A DNA stretch of 23,485 nucleotides from Collodictyon triciliatum (Eukaryota > CRuMs): positions 1-23,485 of the forward strand of contig JBHJMP010001118.1 of assembly GCA_043381765.1 (NCBI GenBank). The letters are read 5' to 3'. A model generated the notes under the pieces. That model had not been told where the DNA came from and did no database searches. It saw nothing but the letters and a program-made list of their open reading frames with translations. How positions within the stretch are numbered: the stretch's first letter is position 1; every line of letters starts with the position of its first letter. A program made the position numbers and the translations under genes. This document shows positions 19,381 through 23,485 of this stretch, in pieces.

Positions 19381-20651
19381 TCACAACAACTAAATGCACC
19401 GCTGCGGTTGGATTCGCGCCCTTCGTATTTCTGTCTGTATTCTGGATATTCTCAAAGATTGCATGCAGTATTTGCCCTTGTGGGTGGCGGTATCGCCTGT
19501 GTGTCGAGTGTGCAACGCGCAAATGTGTTTATGTGCCATTGACTTCTTGCTTGTGGTTGATTACTGGAAGGGTGAAGGTGTCCATATGTTGCTGGTGCCT
19601 TATTGAATAATTAAAGTAATGTCGGTCGTGTGATTTTTCATATACGCATTCGTATAAAGTGCATGTCTTATACATACACAAATTGTTTTTGTTATTTTAT
19701 GTTGTTTCGGTCGGCTCTGTTCTTTTCCTTGTCTTCGTGGGTGGAGTAGAATGCCCAACAATATGTGCCCCATATGCAATCACAGCGAATAGTCCTGACT
19801 TGTTCGGCGCGGGGCTGGCTCTCGTAACGCACATATGTAAAAGAGTCGCAATATCATTAATATTTGCCTGATACCTTTGATTTAGCATGCGTATATACAT
19901 TCTCTCCACGGGTATGATAAAGTCTGTACTTATCAGACGCGCAACAAAGAGGCCATGTCTGGTTTTGTTTTTGGCTTTGTTTTTTCGATTTGTTTTATAT
20001 CATTTTATCTTTATTATTGTGGTGCACGGCGTAAAATCATAGCTTCTGTTTGCCAAAGAGAGTATTGAAGCTAAGCTGTTAATAGTCTTGGGGAATGGTG
20101 AGCGATGACACAGCGAAATGTGGTAGATAGAAAAGAAAAAAGATGGAATGACAACCAACGCTTGGTTCTAGAATGGGGACTTTCGACTTCGGAGGGGCAA
20201 TCACTTGCGCATAGATAAGGATTGATTGGGCTGTAGAATAGAAATGAGGTGTTGATGATAGGATTGAGGAAAGAGAGTGGCGATTAAAAAGAGTGAGTCT
20301 GTTTCTTGATATGTGTTGCTTCCCATGTGATTGACTCAGTCAGAAAAAAATGCAGCATAAAATGTTCCAGCTGTGGTGTACGACTTTTCGTCCTAGAGTC
20401 GGATTTTGAGCCCTTGTTAGGTGACTGAAAGTCATTATAGTGCGCCATACCCTGCCTGTTTTTATCATTTGGTAAAATATTTTAAACAATATTTTGTTGT
20501 ACTTTTCTTTTTTCTTCTTCACTGATTTATTAATTATTTATGGTTTTAAGTCGCTCAAACGTGTATGAAAGTTTATCTTGCATATTTTCCCTAAAAATTG
20601 ATATGTTTGCATAAATCGTTTTGGGCAATGACTTTGTGAGCACTCACATAT
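19381..20651. other. Intergenic region
   Basis: About 1.3 kb between the dehydrogenase and the convergent kinase. Only short AT-rich open frames occur on both strands, with no recognisable protein family, tRNA or long repeat. Confidence 0.6.
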
Positions 20652-23250
20652 TTAATTGTTCCCATCTTCAGGCAGGCCAAGGAAGCCTTCCTTGGGCAGT
20701 ACACTAGCACGACGAAAGCGGGAACTGAAGGGTGTGGTGTATTGATGTGTGAGTATGCGCATCATTCAATTGAAAACAAACGTTTATGTTCCCTTCTTTC
20801 TTCTCACTAAATTCGAATGAAATAGTTGGTCTATCAAGTACGTAATAATCAAATGCTTTACTTGTCCTGTTTTTTCCCGTGGTTATCCATGCGAAACAGC
20901 GACGAAGCGCGGCGTTGACGGGACTCGGAGTCTCTCGGAGGTGAGACCATGGCTGGTTCACGGACAGGCTCTTTAAGCCATGGGTGCTGCAATATGCCAG
21001 ATAAAGTAATTCTTCTCCTTTCATCAACCTGATTTTTTTAAGAGCAAAATAATTGACTTCCAATTATCTTTTTCTAATGTAATGAATAACTGAATAGTGA
21101 CGAACATTTTTTGAAAGGAAAAAAAAAAAGGGAAAAGTGGTACAAATGAATGAGTTATCATAAGATATTACAGTCAGCATTTTCTGAATCAAATCGTGGG
21201 CAGTCGCGCTTCCCTTCGTAGGGCGTGGGTAAGAAGCAGATGTAATCCTCGAGAATAGGACTTGTAAATTATCGTCATAAAAGGGGAAAGCCCCATGCAG
21301 CATCGCATACAAAATGACTCCCAGAGACCATATATCGACAGACGATGTGTAGGGCTATCCAAGTAGTAATTTTTTTTTAGTGCATAGCCAATTTTCATCG
21401 CATTCGTGGTGAATTATCACGATCTCTTATCGAATAGTCATAGTCATAGTCATAGCGGAAGACAACAAACCCTCATATTAATCATCTCGGGGGCTCTATA
21501 CACTGGAGTCCCACATACTGTGCGAGAGTCATCAATATTTCCATAGTAAGATAACCCAAAATCAGATATTTTGGCCTGTAACCGAGTTGAATGAAATATA
21601 TTTAATGCATCTTTATATTCCAGCAATTATATAAATACACCAATCCTTAAGTGCATAATAGAGCAGGAAAGCTTCTCTGAAAGACAAAGTAAGCTAACTA
21701 TTTTAAAAGTTGATATATTTGTTTTATAAAGAACGTAAATGTACATAAAAATAATAATCGTTTACTATTTTTTCTCCATTAGTCAGCAGAATATTTTCCA
21801 GTTTCAAGTCTCGATGGATAACACCCATCCTGTGAAAGTGTTGCACGCCTTCCACGATCTGTCGGAATATGGGACGGGCTATGTCCTCCTCCACAAATCC
21901 CCTTTCATCGGTGAAATCCAATAAGTCTCCGTCTTGTGCCAAATCCATCACAAGATAAATCATGTTGGAGACTTCAATGTGTTCGACGAGCTTGATGATA
22001 TTCTACATGTATCAATAATGTGAATAGCAAAAGAAAGGAAAGGAAAGGAAAGGAAAGGAAAGGAAAGGAAAGGAAAGGAAAGGAAAGGAAAGGAAAGGAA
22101 AGGAAAGGAAAGGAAAGGAAAGGAAAGGAAAGGAAACCTCATTTCGTCTCTTAAAAGTCATAAGGACACATAGTGATACTTAAAATGAGATGTTGTCGTT
22201 CAAGTAGTAATTTATGTAATATATTTTAATATGTCCATTTGTTGAGTTGATGTGCAACTACCTCATTATTTTTTAAAAGTTTCATCACATGAATCTCTCC
22301 ACGAACCCGTTTCTGAACAAGAATATATATGAATATTAGAACAAATCGGTGGTGCTTCTTTTTTTACCCATAGATTTTATCATTTTTTTTAATAAAGAAG
22401 AAAAGCTATGCCACCAAATGTAGAAGAGGGACAGAATACCAAATCATCATGCTGAATCCTGTTTTTATCGTAGGACTTCACTGCATATTCTACACCGGTA
22501 TCCACGTGGGTGGCTATTTTGACCTTCCCATACGCTCCTTCGCCAAGAGTTCGACCAAGAAGGTATCTACCCACATAAACATCATCATGCGAGGGGCTTT
22601 CTGGTGTTTTCCCCGGAAACACAACACCCAGTTTTTTAACCATGGTTCTCTCCTGGGTGGGCGTGCTAGACGGGGACATATTGGGAGACTGGTGCATATA
22701 CTGGGGAAATAGCAACGACGTTAGAAAATCTCAGTTCATCGTCCCGATGCCTTCTAACCACACATCAAAAAAATATTATCCATTGCATAAATGATGCACA
22801 CACCGGACTAGCGAGGGTGAAGGCTCGGGGGCTCGACGGATAGAGATTTGGGGCCGCCGGAGCATAAAGCGGCGCTTGGCGTGGCATATATGGACTCTGC
22901 TGCAGATTTGCCAGGGGGTTGCTGGCCACGCGCGGCCGTGCTTGGTGAGTCGGGAAGCCGTGCGGAGATGCGTAAGTGGGCGCTGATAATGGGGCTGGCT
23001 GTGCAGGGACATACCCGCGAGGCGAGGTAAGCGGGGCTGTTTGTGCTGTCGGGGCGTAGCGCGGGCTCAAGAGAGCCGGTGCGTGCTGGACAGAAACAAC
23101 AGGACTGGCCGAGCCGAGTGTGCGGGGTGATGCGCACAGAGTAACGGGGTTGAGCGAGTTTGTGGAGGCTGGCCGTTGAGCAAGGAGGCCATGGTTGCGG
23201 GGCGAGAGGAGGGCTGTGTGTGTTGGGGCTGCATAGGCGTAGTGATGCAT
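20652..23250 (-). CDS. CAMK/SNF1-like serine/threonine protein kinase
   Basis: Eight in-phase exons: 23250-22804, 22700-22440, 22312-22262, 22002-21766, 21575-21471, 21354-21172, 21028-20862 and 20724-20652, giving 507 codons to TAA. Residues 1-190 are disordered and rich in Pro, Ala, Ser and Gln with many SPR/SP motifs, likely phosphosites. The kinase domain (about 193-446) has every key element: GEGAYGKV loop (202-209), AVK lysine (224), αC glutamate (about 242), HRDLKLEN (D318, N323), DFG (337-339), GTPVYRAPE (353-362), DIWSLG (374-) and HPWL at the end. HRDLKLEN and VDERRRITL...HPWL point to the CAMKL/AMPK-related group; there is no visible UBA or KA1 domain. The short tail has RRAS, a possible basophilic phosphosite. 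The ATG at 23250 is the first in this exon, but the frame is open upstream to an acceptor-like CCTTTAG, so a further 5' exon outside the window is possible. Confidence 0.9.
22034..22136. repeat. (AAAGG)n pentanucleotide microsatellite
   Basis: About 20 near-perfect copies of AAAGG on the + strand, inside the kinase intron 22003-22261. On the sense strand it is a CCTTT pyrimidine tract. Confidence 0.97.
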
Positions 23251-23311
23251 GGCAGCGCCTGCTTGTTGGGTGGGAAGGCTGTTGAGTGGGAACCGCAAGT
23301 GCCGCACTAAA

Positions 23312-23485
23312 GGTTGGTTTATCTGTGTTTTTTTATGTGTTTTTTTATCTGTGTTTTTTTATCTGTGTTTTTTTATCTGTGTTTTTTTATCTGTGTTTTT
23401 TTATCTGTGTTTTTTTATCTGTGTTTTTTTATCTGTGTTTTTTTATCTGTGTTTTTTTTTTTTTTTTTTTTTTTTTTGTTTTTTT
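23312..23485. repeat. 14-bp tandem repeat (ATCTGTGTTTTTTT)n and T-run
   Basis: About ten copies of a 14-bp unit, one of them with ATGTG instead of ATCTGTG, ending in a T run at the window edge. It lies just upstream of the first recognised kinase exon and is probably intronic or 5' non-coding. Confidence 0.93.

Noticed and set aside
21432-21455. Short ATAGTC repeat as a possible CRISPR-like or regulatory array
   Set aside because: Only about three 6-bp units without spacers, inside a kinase intron; ordinary simple repeat.

Overview
This window comes from the nuclear genome of an intron-dense unicellular eukaryote. Introns are AT-rich and full of homopolymers and simple repeats, while exons are short and richer in G+C. 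The genome uses GT-AG splicing and the standard code, with TAA, TAG and TGA all closing conserved genes. I cannot name the species. A rhizarian or foraminiferan-type protist would fit the gene set and the low-complexity introns, but that is a guess. Most conserved genes are hidden because exons are only 25-450 nt long, so I rebuilt them by splicing phase and protein-family similarity.

Layout, left to right. (1) About 289-2725, +: the C-terminal part of a Q/S/P-rich protein whose last ~90 residues resemble the C-terminus of NELF-A (negative elongation factor). Its 5' end is outside the window. (2) 3058-5116, -: a complete seven-exon DGAT2-family acyltransferase. (3) 5117-5935: spacer with a weak minus-strand coding signal. 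(4) 5936-8040, +: a secreted trypsin-fold serine protease with EGF-like modules and a hydrophobic tail that looks like a GPI signal. (5) 8310 to the gap, +: a cornichon/Erv14 ER cargo receptor. (6) 9177-9826: a run of N. (7) 11513 down to the gap, -: a Ulp1/SENP-type SUMO protease whose catalytic core is lost in the gap. (8) 11833-12706, +: a GC-richer coding-like region with unresolved frames. (9) 12787-16697, -: a complete copine in about 20 exons. (10) 17069-17140, -: tRNA-His(GTG). (11) 18322-19317, +: an intronless, strongly GC3-biased NAD(P)-dependent dehydrogenase of the 2,4-diaminopentanoate dehydrogenase/DapB-like type. It is the best candidate for lateral acquisition from bacteria. 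(12) 20652-23250, -: a CAMK/SNF1-like Ser/Thr kinase with a long disordered N-terminus.

The genes are ordinary, unrelated housekeeping and signalling functions (transcription pausing, lipid synthesis, ER export, SUMO removal, Ca-dependent membrane binding, phosphorylation). I see no operon-like or defence-like system. The most unusual items are the bacterial-type dehydrogenase, the NELF-A-like protein, the protease architecture, five T-run/A-run dyads that all fall in introns, and an A-run directly before a copine 3' splice site.
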